Below, in pieces: positions 35,249 through 43,858 of a stretch of DNA of 64,000 bases. The position numbers and the translations under genes were made by a program. Origin of the DNA: Lachnospiraceae bacterium (GTDB lineage: Bacteria > Bacillota > Clostridia > Lachnospirales > Lachnospiraceae); contig CAJTDD010000005.1 in the NCBI GenBank assembly GCA_910574885.1, forward strand, positions 186,001 to 250,000, written 5' to 3'. The notes beneath the pieces were generated by a model. The model was not told where the DNA came from. It was given only the letters and a program-made list of their open reading frames with translations, and did not search any database. Every line of letters begins with the position of its first letter. Position 1 is the first letter of the stretch.

Positions 35249-36409
35249 ATGGCAAAGAAAAAAATCGGTATCATCGGCGGAGGTATCTCCGGAACAGCGC
35301 TCGGCTATCATTTAAGCCTTTATGACGGAGAAGCAGAGGTGATCGTATTTGAGAAAGACACCATCGGAGGAGCTTCCACGGCAAAATCAGCAGGTACGGT
35401 ATGTCTGTTTGACGACTCTCTCAAGAATAGGTATTGGGACGTAAGGCTTTACGGATTCGAGTCTTATCTCAAGATGGAAGCTGAGGAGAAGGGGTCCGCT
35501 GGTTTTGACAAGACCGGAACACTGGTTGTAGCTACCAACGAGGAAGTAGAGAAAGTCATTAAGACCGGTATCGCCCTTGCAAAGGCAGCAGGCTACACAG
35601 GCGAGTACATCACAGACAAAGACCGTATCAAAGAGATCTTGCCGGACATTTCCACGGACAACATTCTCGGCGCAGGTTACACGGCAGACGACGGGTACTT
35701 CGACGGAACCATGATTTCCAATACATATGCCAAGAAGTTCCAGAAGAACGGCGGCGTGGTAAAGACTGGTGTCAAGGTGACAGAGGTCGTAGTTGAGGAC
35801 AAGAAGGTGAAGGGCCTGAAAACGGACGACGGACAGGAATATGAATTTGACGTAGTTGTTGACTGTACCGGGCCATGGAGCAAGTTTACGGGTGAGATGG
35901 TAGGCTTAGACGTACCGATCTGGCATACCAAGGCAGAAGCTTTCTTCTTATGCCCTCCGGGAAAGAAGCTTGACTACACCTTCCCTGTATTGAAATATCC
36001 AGAGTTCTACGGACTCAGGGCCGGCGACAACATCTTTATCTGTAAGTCACACTTATCCATGGATCTGAGCAACCCGATGCATGCGGGACAGTGGGATCCA
36101 GATAAATTGCCGGCGACAGGCGGAACAGACGATTACTTCATCGACTTCCTGCTTGACCAGTTAGAGGCAAAGGTTCCTGGAATCGTAGACAGCGGATTGG
36201 TATCCTCCTGGTTATCCTACCGTGCAGAGCCTAAGGATTTCTGGCCAATCTTAGGCGAGACCCCGGTAGAAGGCTACATGCTTTCCACAGGATACGGCGG
36301 AAACGGCGTGATCGAAGCTCCGGCTGCAACACGCGACCTTGCAAAATTAATCATGCGCGGCGAGAGTACGCCATTGCTGGAGAATTGGGCATTTAAGCGT
36401 CTTCTGTAG
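35249..36409 (+). CDS. DAO-type FAD-dependent oxidoreductase
   Basis: The 386-residue protein begins with a Rossmann FAD motif (GIIGGGISGTALGYH, residues 7-21) and ends with the DAO signature (GYMLSTGYGGNGVIEAPAAT). The family includes glycine oxidase, sarcosine oxidase and D-amino acid dehydrogenases, which oxidise C-N bonds. It lies 28 bases after an amidohydrolase gene and 45 bases before etfB, so electrons probably pass to or from the electron transfer flavoprotein rather than oxygen. Substrate unknown; an amino acid released by the amidohydrolase or a ureido intermediate are the obvious candidates. This gene is not part of known allantoin pathways. Confidence 0.8.
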   Translation: MAKKKIGIIGGGISGTALGYHLSLYDGEAEVIVFEKDTIGGASTAKSAGTVCLFDDSLKNRYWDVRLYGFESYLKMEAEEKGSAGFDKTGTLVVATNEEVEKVIKTGIALAKAAGYTGEYITDKDRIKEILPDISTDNILGAGYTADDGYFDGTMISNTYAKKFQKNGGVVKTGVKVTEVVVEDKKVKGLKTDDGQEYEFDVVVDCTGPWSKFTGEMVGLDVPIWHTKAEAFFLCPPGKKLDYTFPVLKYPEFYGLRAGDNIFICKSHLSMDLSNPMHAGQWDPDKLPATGGTDDYFIDFLLDQLEAKVPGIVDSGLVSSWLSYRAEPKDFWPILGETPVEGYMLSTGYGGNGVIEAPAATRDLAKLIMRGESTPLLENWAFKRLL

Positions 36410-36454
36410 AAGAAAAACAGTGAGTGAATTCAGAAAACGATTCAGGAGGAAACC

Positions 36455-37246
36455 ATGAATATAGCAGTTCTTATTAAACAGGTTCCGGTTTCAAACGATG
36501 TATCCGTAGATCCGGAGACTCATGCACTTGTGCGGGCGAGCTCAGAAGGTATGGTGAACCCGGCTGATTTGAATGCAATCGAGGAAGCCATGCTTCTGAA
36601 AGAGCAGACGGGCGGAAAGGTTGTGGTCTTCACCATGGGGCCGCCGGACGCGGAGAAGGCGTTAAGGGACGCCATGGCGCTTGGATGCGACGAGTCATGT
36701 CTGGTGACAGACAGAGCCGTTGCAGGCGGAGATACGGTTGCGACGGCAAAGGTATTGGCAGCGGCAATTAAGAAATATGGCGAGTTTGACCTGATTGTGG
36801 GAGGAGCGTTGTCGGCAGACGGCGCTACAGGACAGGTGGGCGCAATGGTTGCTGACTGTCTCGACATTCCTCATGTGGTAGAGGCGCAGGGAATGAAGTA
36901 TGACGAGGCAGAGGCAGACAAGATTGTGGCTGTGAAGAAGTTCCATGACAAACGGCTGAGTATCAAGTGCGCACTTCCGGCAATGATTTCATTTAACTTC
37001 GGATGCAACGAACCTCGTCTTGCGACCCTCCGCACCAAACGTGCAGCGAAGAGTAAGCCGCTTGTGACATATACCAATGCGGAGCTGGGGCTGCCTCTTG
37101 AGGAGGTCGGTATCGCAGGTTCCCCGACGGCAGTGGTGGATTCTTTCTCACCAGAGGCCGGAAGAAAGGCGACTATGCTGGAGGGAACACCGGCAGAGCT
37201 TGCAAAGAAGCTTTACGACCTGATTGAAGAGGAGAAAGGAAAGTAG
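36455..37246 (+). CDS. etfB: Electron transfer flavoprotein beta subunit
   Basis: The 263-residue protein carries ETF beta features: MNIAVLIKQVP start, NPADLNAIEEAMLLKE, and TMGPPDAEKALRDAMALG (about residue 60). The segment DRAVAGGDTVATA (about 86) and ADGATGQVGAM resemble clostridial ETFs that bifurcate electrons, where the beta subunit binds FAD rather than AMP. It is followed four bases later by etfA. Placing it with a DAO flavoprotein instead of an acyl-CoA dehydrogenase is unusual. Bifurcation is inferred from motifs only. Confidence 0.88.
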   Translation: MNIAVLIKQVPVSNDVSVDPETHALVRASSEGMVNPADLNAIEEAMLLKEQTGGKVVVFTMGPPDAEKALRDAMALGCDESCLVTDRAVAGGDTVATAKVLAAAIKKYGEFDLIVGGALSADGATGQVGAMVADCLDIPHVVEAQGMKYDEAEADKIVAVKKFHDKRLSIKCALPAMISFNFGCNEPRLATLRTKRAAKSKPLVTYTNAELGLPLEEVGIAGSPTAVVDSFSPEAGRKATMLEGTPAELAKKLYDLIEEEKGK

Positions 37247-37250
37247 ACCA

Positions 37251-38234
37251 ATGGCTAATGGAATTTGTGTTTATGCAGAAAGTTATAAGGGGAAATTGGA
37301 GCCGGTAGCTGCAGAACTGGTTTCAGCGGCTAAGGAGATTCAGAAGACCACCGGCGAGAAGGTTCAGGCAATCGTGCTGGCGGAAGAGACTGACGGCATT
37401 GTGGCTGACCTTGACAAGCTGGGCGTGGAGGAAATCTACGCTGTAAAGGCTGGGCGTGACTGTTCGCAGCAGGACGACGCCGTAAGCAAGGCGATTGCAG
37501 AAATGCTGAAAAAAATCGATCCGTCCAGCGTCTTGATTCCGGCGACTCCGGAGGGACGTTCCATCTTCTCACGGGTAGCCATGAAGTTAGGCTGCGGAAT
37601 GACTGCAGACTGTACGGAGGTACTGGTAGGGACGAAGGAAGACGGTTCTTACTATATTAAGCAGAATAAGCCGTCCTTTGGAGAAAATGTTTTCGTAACA
37701 ATTATCACGAGAGACGGATACTATCCGCAGATGATGACGATTCGTCCGGGCGTGTATGCGCCTTCGGAAGAAGCGGCAGGCGGACAGGCCAAAATCGAAT
37801 ATTTTGATGATATCAGGCTTACTGATTCCAAGATTGAGATTATTGAAGAGGCAGAGGCAGAGAACGAGACCGGAAGCATCCTTGGAGCCGAGGTTGTGGT
37901 AGTCGGCGGAAGAGGAGTCCTTGAAGATGATAATTTTGCCCTGCTTGAGAAATTTGCAGAAAAAGTTGGCGGAGCCATTGGCGGTACAAGGCCGATGGTA
38001 GATTCCGAGATGATTCCGTTCAATCATCAGATTGGACAGACGGGGCTTACCATCCGTCCTAAGATTTGTATCTCTTTTGGCGTATCGGGTGCGATCCAGC
38101 ACACGGAGGGCATCAAGGATACGAAGCTGTTCGTGGCGGTCAATACGGATGAAAACGCAGCAATCTATGGTGTTGCTGATTATGGAATTACGGCTGACTT
38201 AAAGGATGTTCTGGAGAACTACTTGAAACTTTAG
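37251..38234 (+). CDS. etfA: Electron transfer flavoprotein alpha subunit
   Basis: The 327-residue protein begins at ATG 37251 (ANGICVYAESYKG), just after the etfB stop with AAAGGAAAG before it; the longer frame from 37224 overlaps etfB and is rejected. The C-terminal FAD domain is clear: GGRGVLEDDNFALL, GGTRPMVDSE, HQIGQTGLTIRPKI, ISFGVSGAIQHTEG and NTDENAAIYGVADYG. With EtfB it carries electrons between the DAO flavoprotein and other redox proteins. A terminator follows, so amidohydrolase, flavoprotein, etfB and etfA form one operon. Confidence 0.92.
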   Translation: MANGICVYAESYKGKLEPVAAELVSAAKEIQKTTGEKVQAIVLAEETDGIVADLDKLGVEEIYAVKAGRDCSQQDDAVSKAIAEMLKKIDPSSVLIPATPEGRSIFSRVAMKLGCGMTADCTEVLVGTKEDGSYYIKQNKPSFGENVFVTIITRDGYYPQMMTIRPGVYAPSEEAAGGQAKIEYFDDIRLTDSKIEIIEEAEAENETGSILGAEVVVVGGRGVLEDDNFALLEKFAEKVGGAIGGTRPMVDSEMIPFNHQIGQTGLTIRPKICISFGVSGAIQHTEGIKDTKLFVAVNTDENAAIYGVADYGITADLKDVLENYLKL

Positions 38235-38273
38235 TGAAGGTTTTGGCTGGTTTGATATGACACGATAAGGTAG

Positions 38274-38320
38274 AGGGGATTGTCAGGCGAAGAATTGCAG
38301 TGCCGTGACAATCCCTTTTT
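38274..38320 (+). terminator. Terminator after etfA
   Basis: A 12-bp stem (38274-38285 with 38306-38317, one G-U) is followed by a TTTTTATTTC tail. It ends the etf operon and faces the convergent allH. Confidence 0.85.
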
Positions 38321-38357
38321 ATTTCTTTTGGCGGTTATATGGCAAGGAAATAACCGT

Positions 38358-39272
38358 TCAACGGATCTGTATAAGGCTCCAGAGGATACCGCAGAGGGTG
38401 TCAATACCAGAGGAGTGCCCCACCGCTGAGAAGGCAGTAAGGATTTCGTCAGATGAGGGCAGGCCATACAGGCTGACGACCGGAAGGCTGAACTGGCCTT
38501 TAAGGGCGCAGGACAGGAAAGCCGCGCTGATGTCGATGGTGTCGGCGAGCCGGGCTTCGACCGATTTTTTTACCATTTTAGCGAAGGGATGGTCTGTGTT
38601 GCCGGAAAAGAGTATACCTGCCAGTACCCCGCACAGGAAATCATCGCCGCTTGGGGTCAAGCCGCATCCTAATCCAAGAAGCCGGAGCAGTTCCAGTGCA
38701 GCTTCCTGATATTTCCTGTCAAGCAGGAGTTTATTGCAGCGTAGGATATCGTTTTTTGCGGCAAGGAGTACGAGGGATAAGGAGCCGTCTGTATTCGTCC
38801 CGGCAGGCGATTCGTTGTCCGAATCAAGGAGACGGCAAGGACAGTCCTTAAACAGAATGGTGAATCCTCCTGTCTGTGCCTTTGAGACGGCTTCCCGGAT
38901 ACTGCCGATTAGGGCAAGACGCGAGGGGGCGTCCAGCGCCTTTGACAGTTTTAAGTCATAATGCTGCGGGTCTTTAAAGGTAAAACGGTAAGAAGCACAA
39001 GGGGCTTTGCCGTCGCCGGAGATGAGAATGCCGTCTTTTTGAAAATGGACGGTATCGCCGGGGCTGACGGTAAGGCGCCCAAAGCCGTCGGCAGTAAGTC
39101 CTGTGATGAGGCTGATTGGGGACAGGGGTGAATGGTCTGTCTGTAAGGAAAGAATCTGCCTGCCGTCCGTAAGGTTGATGGTGCGGCGGTATACGGAATG
39201 GACGGTTCCTGCCATAAGGCGCTCTAGTATATTTTCCGCATAATAAGATATTTGTTTGATTTGATATTCCAT
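38358..39272 (-). CDS. allH: AllH-type oxamate carbamoyltransferase subunit (DUF2877)
   Basis: The product is 304 residues from the ATG at 39272 (MEYQIKQISYY), preceded by AAAGGAG; the frame continues to 39341 without a better site. It carries the DUF2877 hallmark LGLGCGLTPSGDDFLCG and the end motif VGHSSGID. In E. coli AllH (YlbF) joins FdrA (AllF) and AllG (YlbE) in the oxamate carbamoyltransferase that splits oxalurate into oxamate and carbamoyl phosphate. Here it is on the opposite strand, about 9 kb from the FdrA-AllG fusion gene, between etfA and an allantoinase gene. Function is assigned from the family and the rest of the pathway. Confidence 0.8.
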   Translation of the reverse strand: MEYQIKQISYYAENILERLMAGTVHSVYRRTINLTDGRQILSLQTDHSPLSPISLITGLTADGFGRLTVSPGDTVHFQKDGILISGDGKAPCASYRFTFKDPQHYDLKLSKALDAPSRLALIGSIREAVSKAQTGGFTILFKDCPCRLLDSDNESPAGTNTDGSLSLVLLAAKNDILRCNKLLLDRKYQEAALELLRLLGLGCGLTPSGDDFLCGVLAGILFSGNTDHPFAKMVKKSVEARLADTIDISAAFLSCALKGQFSLPVVSLYGLPSSDEILTAFSAVGHSSGIDTLCGILWSLIQIR

Positions 39273-39599
39273 AGTTCGGCTCCTTTGCATGGCGGCGGTG
39301 CGCCGTAATGTGGCAAATGCTTGGGTTCGGTGTATCCCCAAGGTTTGGTCTTCATTTTATATATGGTATCAGAGAAAGCAAAAAAATACAATCATAAAGA
39401 ATTAAAATCTGGTTTATAATTTTAGTACATAATGATAATATATTAACGATGTTTTTGGGGAAGGATTGTGCATTATATACAAAAACGATGGAAAATATTC
39501 TCTGTTTTGTGCTATTGTGATTTATATCATTTTGGATTAAAATAGTATACAGATAGTTAAAATGTGGTTGACCGGTAGAAATTTTTTAGGAGGTATGTT
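39273..39599. other. Divergent region between allH and the first allantoinase gene
   Basis: This 327-base AT-rich region carries both promoters. A promoter for the allantoinase is TTGTGA (39515-39520), 17 bp, TAAAAT (39538-39543). The site TGTGGTTGACCGGT (39563-39576) in the leader recurs before allE and is a candidate regulator site. No other gene is seen. Confidence 0.6.
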
Positions 39600-41003
39600 A
39601 TGTATGATTTAGTGATTCGAAACGGCAGGCTTGTGACCCCGGACCGTATCTATGAGGCAGACATTGCGATTCAGGACGGCAAGTATGCGGCATTCCTGGC
39701 AGCAGGGACAGAAGCAGAGGCGAAGGAGACCATTGATGCCAAGGGTAATTATGTATTCCCGGGCATCATCGACTGCCATGCACATCTGAATGAGCCAGGA
39801 TTTGAGTACAGGGAAGATTTTGAGACGGGTTCCCGGGCGGCGGCAGTTGCGGGATGTACGACATTGATCGATATGCCGCTCAACAATGACCCTTCTCTGA
39901 TGAATAAGGAAATCTTCGACCTTAAAATGAGTAAGATCAGCAAGCACTCTGTCATTGATTATGCTTTATGGGGCGGGCTTGTAGGCGACTATGACGACAA
40001 GCCGGGTTCTGTGAAGAACAACATGGACGATTTGGTAGAGCTGCATAACTGCGGCGTTGCGGCGTTTAAAGGATTTACCTGTCCTAACGGGAACCTGTTC
40101 CCGACCGTGAACATGGGAAATGTGCGCAAGGCGTTGGAGATTCTGAAGCCATACAATGCGCTGTGCGGATTCCACTGTGAAGAGTACGGCCAGGTATTGG
40201 AAAGAGAGAAGGAAGCCAAGGCAAAGGAAGGTCAGACCAATGAGCAGAAGATTCGTGATTTCTTAGATTCCCATGATGTCTGGACAGAATATGTTGCGAC
40301 GAAGAATGTTATCGACATGGCAAGGGCGACAGGGGGACGTGTACACATCTGCCATGTCAGCCATCCGTTGGTAGCCCAGGTGGTAAAGGACGCCATCCAT
40401 GAAGGCCTTCCGATTACGGCAGAGACTTGCCCGCACTATCTTGGATTCACAGAAGACTTCGTATTCGAGAAGGGAGCGCCGGCAAAATGTACGCCTCCGA
40501 TGCGCAAGGCAGAGGATATGGAGAAGATGTGGGATTATGTGCTTGACGGAACCCTGTCATGCGTAGGCAGCGACCATTCTCCGGCGGCAGACGAGGAGAA
40601 GGACAATGCAACTAAGGATATCTGGCATGCATGGGGAGGGCTTAACGCAATCCAGTTCTTCCTTCCGATGATGTTCGATATGGTGGTGAACAAGAAGGGG
40701 TTAAGCCCGACGCTGATTGCGAAGGTAATGGACTACAATCCGGCTAAGATTTTTGGGCTGTACGGACGTAAAGGGGCGTTCGAGCTTGGATTTGACGGTG
40801 ACATCGTAATCGTAGACCCAGACAAGGCATGGAAGGTAGACCAGACGAAGCTTCTGACCAAGGGGCATGTATCATGCTTCGACGGACAGGAGGGCAAGGG
40901 CGCGCCGACGTGTACCATTATCCGCGGCAAGGTAGTGGCTTTAGACGGAATGTACAAAGAGGAAGCGGTAGGATACGGCGAGTATATCACACCGGTAAAA
41001 TAA
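39600..41003 (+). CDS. allB: Allantoinase/hydantoinase family amidohydrolase, paralogue 1
   Basis: The 467-residue enzyme opens cyclic ureides such as allantoin to allantoate. Metal ligands are visible: H60 and H62 (DCHAHLNEPG), carbamylated lysine K157 (AFKGF), histidines in HICHVSHP and D325 (SDHSP). Blocks EPGFEYREDFETGSRAAA and WGGLNAIQ match AllB closely. It is followed by an NCS1 permease gene, then by a second such pair. Allantoin is the likeliest substrate for at least one of the two; which one is not clear from sequence. Confidence 0.85.
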   Translation: MYDLVIRNGRLVTPDRIYEADIAIQDGKYAAFLAAGTEAEAKETIDAKGNYVFPGIIDCHAHLNEPGFEYREDFETGSRAAAVAGCTTLIDMPLNNDPSLMNKEIFDLKMSKISKHSVIDYALWGGLVGDYDDKPGSVKNNMDDLVELHNCGVAAFKGFTCPNGNLFPTVNMGNVRKALEILKPYNALCGFHCEEYGQVLEREKEAKAKEGQTNEQKIRDFLDSHDVWTEYVATKNVIDMARATGGRVHICHVSHPLVAQVVKDAIHEGLPITAETCPHYLGFTEDFVFEKGAPAKCTPPMRKAEDMEKMWDYVLDGTLSCVGSDHSPAADEEKDNATKDIWHAWGGLNAIQFFLPMMFDMVVNKKGLSPTLIAKVMDYNPAKIFGLYGRKGAFELGFDGDIVIVDPDKAWKVDQTKLLTKGHVSCFDGQEGKGAPTCTIIRGKVVALDGMYKEEAVGYGEYITPVK

Positions 41004-41017
41004 ATGATCCAAACCGG

Positions 41018-41045
41018 CGGCATGGCCGGGCTTCTGGCCATGCCG
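41018..41045 (+). other. Perfect hairpin between allantoinase and permease genes
   Basis: CGGCATGGCC and GGCCATGCCG form a 10-bp GC-rich stem with an 8-nt loop and no T-tract. It may stabilise or process the mRNA rather than terminate it. Confidence 0.55.
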
Positions 41046-41090
41046 GATGCCGGGAAGGATAGATTGGTAAAACGAAAAAGGAGAGAGATT

Positions 41091-42446
41091 ATGGGTGACG
41101 TAAACAATGAAAAGAAAGAGGCAAGCTCATTAGCTCCAATTAAGCCTCAGGACCGTATTATGAGCTGGGGGTCCAACACGATGCTCTGGCTCGGCGGATG
41201 TATTTCCATCGGAACACTGACCATGGGGAGCGCACAGCTTGAGAAGGGGCTGAACCTGATTCAGTTATTCCTCGCAGTGTTTATCGGTTCGTTGATTCTG
41301 ATTATCGGTATTGCAGCGAACGACCAGTTTAGTTATAAGACGGGCGCTCCTTACGCAATCCAGCTAAAGAGCGCATTTGGTACGAAGGGAAGCTCTATCC
41401 CGGTATTGCTCCGTGGGCTTCCTGCTATCGTATGGTATGGTTTTCAGACATGGTTAGGAGGAGCGGCTCTTAACAATATTTCCATCGTGTTCTTTGGGTT
41501 TGACAATATTTGGGTATTCTTTATCTTGTTCCAGGTAATCCAGATTTTGCTGTCCATCAAGGGATTCCAGGGGGCAAAATGGGTTGGGAATATCGGCGGT
41601 GTCGTTATTTCCATCGCAATGATTTATCTGTTATATATCTGTATTTCGCAGTATGGCGACGTAATCGGCGACAAGCTGATGAGCCATGGCGGAACATGGG
41701 GAATGCCGTTCATCGGCGCAATTATCGCATTCTTCGGAAACAGTACGACGGTTATGCTGAATGCAGGGGATTATTCCCGGGAGGTAAAGGCAGGATATTC
41801 ATCCGTAGCCCGGGGGGCGTCCTATTTCTGCGCAATGGTTCCGGCAACCGTATTGCTTGGGCTGATTGGCGCTATGGCGTCTACGGCGACGGGAATCGCA
41901 AACCCAATCAATGCATTTGCACAGATGGTTGACAACAAGGTTGTCCTTCTTGTAACCTTAGGATTCATCATTTTTGCACAGTTATCTACAAACCTTGCAA
42001 GTAATGTAATCCCGCCTGCATATGCATTCATGGATGTATTCAAGATTAAGCACAGGACTGCAGTTATTATTGTCGGTATCCTTGCGGTAGCTACCTGTCC
42101 CTGGATTCTGACCAACGACAGCTCGGCGGCTGGGCTTGACCTGTTCGTTAAGATTTATTCCGCGTTCTTTGCACCGATTTTTGCGGTACTGATTACAGAC
42201 TTCTTTGTTCTACATAGGAGAAATATATCGGAAGAAGTTCTGAATGATCTCTATGACGACCATGGGAACCATGCGGGCATTAACTGGGCGGCAATTATCG
42301 CAATCGCTGTGGGCGCGGTAATCGGCCTGATTAATGTAAATATTTCATTCTTTACGGCAACGCTCCCGACAGGGGTTGTGTTCCATTTCTTGATGAAGAA
42401 GATGCCGTCCTGCGAGCGTTTCAGAAAAGGAACAACGTTGGAATAA
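41091..42446 (+). CDS. NCS1 family allantoin/hydantoin/nucleobase permease, paralogue 1
   Basis: The product is 451 residues from ATG 41091, behind AGGAGAGA; the longer frame from 41004 includes the hairpin and is rejected. It has about 12 helices and NCS1 features such as KPQDRIMSWGSNTMLWLGGC near the N-terminus and RGLPAIVWYGFQTWLGG. Family members import allantoin, hydantoins or cytosine with Na+ or H+. It is sandwiched between two allantoinase genes, so a cyclic ureide is the likely substrate. Confidence 0.88.
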   Translation: MGDVNNEKKEASSLAPIKPQDRIMSWGSNTMLWLGGCISIGTLTMGSAQLEKGLNLIQLFLAVFIGSLILIIGIAANDQFSYKTGAPYAIQLKSAFGTKGSSIPVLLRGLPAIVWYGFQTWLGGAALNNISIVFFGFDNIWVFFILFQVIQILLSIKGFQGAKWVGNIGGVVISIAMIYLLYICISQYGDVIGDKLMSHGGTWGMPFIGAIIAFFGNSTTVMLNAGDYSREVKAGYSSVARGASYFCAMVPATVLLGLIGAMASTATGIANPINAFAQMVDNKVVLLVTLGFIIFAQLSTNLASNVIPPAYAFMDVFKIKHRTAVIIVGILAVATCPWILTNDSSAAGLDLFVKIYSAFFAPIFAVLITDFFVLHRRNISEEVLNDLYDDHGNHAGINWAAIIAIAVGAVIGLINVNISFFTATLPTGVVFHFLMKKMPSCERFRKGTTLE

Positions 42447-42469
42447 TGAGGATATAGGAGGTAATGGCA

Positions 42470-43843
42470 ATGTATGACGTATTAATTAAAAATGGAAAGA
42501 TTGTTACGGCGGATGCTATAACAGAAGGAAATGTAGCTGTGAAAGACGGCAGGATTGCCGCAGTCCTGACGAAGGGAGAAGAGCCGGAGGCGGCAAATGT
42601 CATTGATGCGGCAGGAAAATATGTGTTCCCGGGAGCAATCGATACCCATGCCCATCTGAACGACCCTGGTTTCGAGTGGCGTGAGGATTATGAACATGGT
42701 ACGGCGGCAGCGGCCCTTGGCGGATATACCACAGTGATTGATATGCCGCTCCAGAATGACCCGTGTATGACGAATGCGAAGGCATTTGACTTTAAGGAGA
42801 ATAAGGTTTCCCCCAACGCGTATGTTGACTACTGCTTCTGGGGTGGGCTTACAAGCTATAACTTTGGCGACTTGAAAGATTTGGATGAGAAAGGCTGTGT
42901 TTCCTTTAAGTCCTTCATTGGTCCGGTTTCACCGGATTATGAGTCGCTGAACTATGGGCAGGCGATGGAGGCCATGGATATTATCAAGGAGTTTGACGGG
43001 CGTGCAGGCTTCCATTGTGAAGACTATGCAATCATCAAGAACCAGGAGAAGAGGATGAAAGAATCCGGGCGCAACGACTGGAAGGCGTTTCTGGAATCCC
43101 GTCCGGTGGTTGCGGAGATTGTCGCCACAGATGCGATTATCGAGATTGCCAAGGCGACCGGATGTAAGGCGCATATCTGCCATGTATCCCACCCGGCGGT
43201 GGCGAAGAAGATTAAGGCGGCGCAGGACGAGGGATACGATATTACGGCAGAGACCTGTACCCATTATCTGACCTTCAGCAATGAAGATGTAATCGAGAAG
43301 GGGCCTCTTTATAAATGTGCGCCGATACTCCAGCCGAAGGAAGCTGTGGAAGAGATGTGGGAGTATGTGAAGGCAGGTGTGTTCAGCGGAATCGCTTCTG
43401 ACCATTCGCCTTGTTCCTATGATGAGAAGTATAACGAGATTCTCGGCAATAAGATTGAGACGGTATTCGATGTATGGGGCGGATGCTCCGGTATCCAGAG
43501 CGGTTTCCAGGCGGCTTTTTCCGAAGGCGTGGTGAAGCGCGGCGTATGCCCGACCGTACTTGCCAATGCAATGTCCGTACTTCCGGCGAAGGCATTCGGC
43601 ATCTATGGCAAAAAGGGCGACATCAAGCCGGGATTCGATGCGGACTTACTGATCGTCGATCCGGAAAAAGAGTGGGAGATTACGGAAGAGTCCCTGCTGT
43701 ATGTGAATAAGATTTCCGCATTTGTGGGACTGAAAGGGAAAGGGCTTCCGGTCATGACACTTGTACGCGGGAATGTGATTGCAGAGGATGGCAAGATTGT
43801 TGCCGAAAAGGGTGTCGGTGAACTGGTGAAGAAACTAAAATAA
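42470..43843 (+). CDS. Allantoinase/hydantoinase family amidohydrolase, paralogue 2
   Basis: The product is 457 residues from ATG 42470, eight bases after AGGAGG; an ATG at 42464 is too close to that site. Ligands H60 and H62 (DTHAHLNDPG), K147 (SFKSF), HICHVSHP and D311 (SDHSP) are intact. It is clearly related to paralogue 1 but differs around the active site (SFKSFIGPVSPD against AFKGFTCPNG), so it may act on a different cyclic ureide or isomer. It is followed 15 bases later by its own NCS1 permease gene. Confidence 0.85.
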   Translation: MYDVLIKNGKIVTADAITEGNVAVKDGRIAAVLTKGEEPEAANVIDAAGKYVFPGAIDTHAHLNDPGFEWREDYEHGTAAAALGGYTTVIDMPLQNDPCMTNAKAFDFKENKVSPNAYVDYCFWGGLTSYNFGDLKDLDEKGCVSFKSFIGPVSPDYESLNYGQAMEAMDIIKEFDGRAGFHCEDYAIIKNQEKRMKESGRNDWKAFLESRPVVAEIVATDAIIEIAKATGCKAHICHVSHPAVAKKIKAAQDEGYDITAETCTHYLTFSNEDVIEKGPLYKCAPILQPKEAVEEMWEYVKAGVFSGIASDHSPCSYDEKYNEILGNKIETVFDVWGGCSGIQSGFQAAFSEGVVKRGVCPTVLANAMSVLPAKAFGIYGKKGDIKPGFDADLLIVDPEKEWEITEESLLYVNKISAFVGLKGKGLPVMTLVRGNVIAEDGKIVAEKGVGELVKKLK

Positions 43844-43858
43844 GGAGAGAATAAAAGA

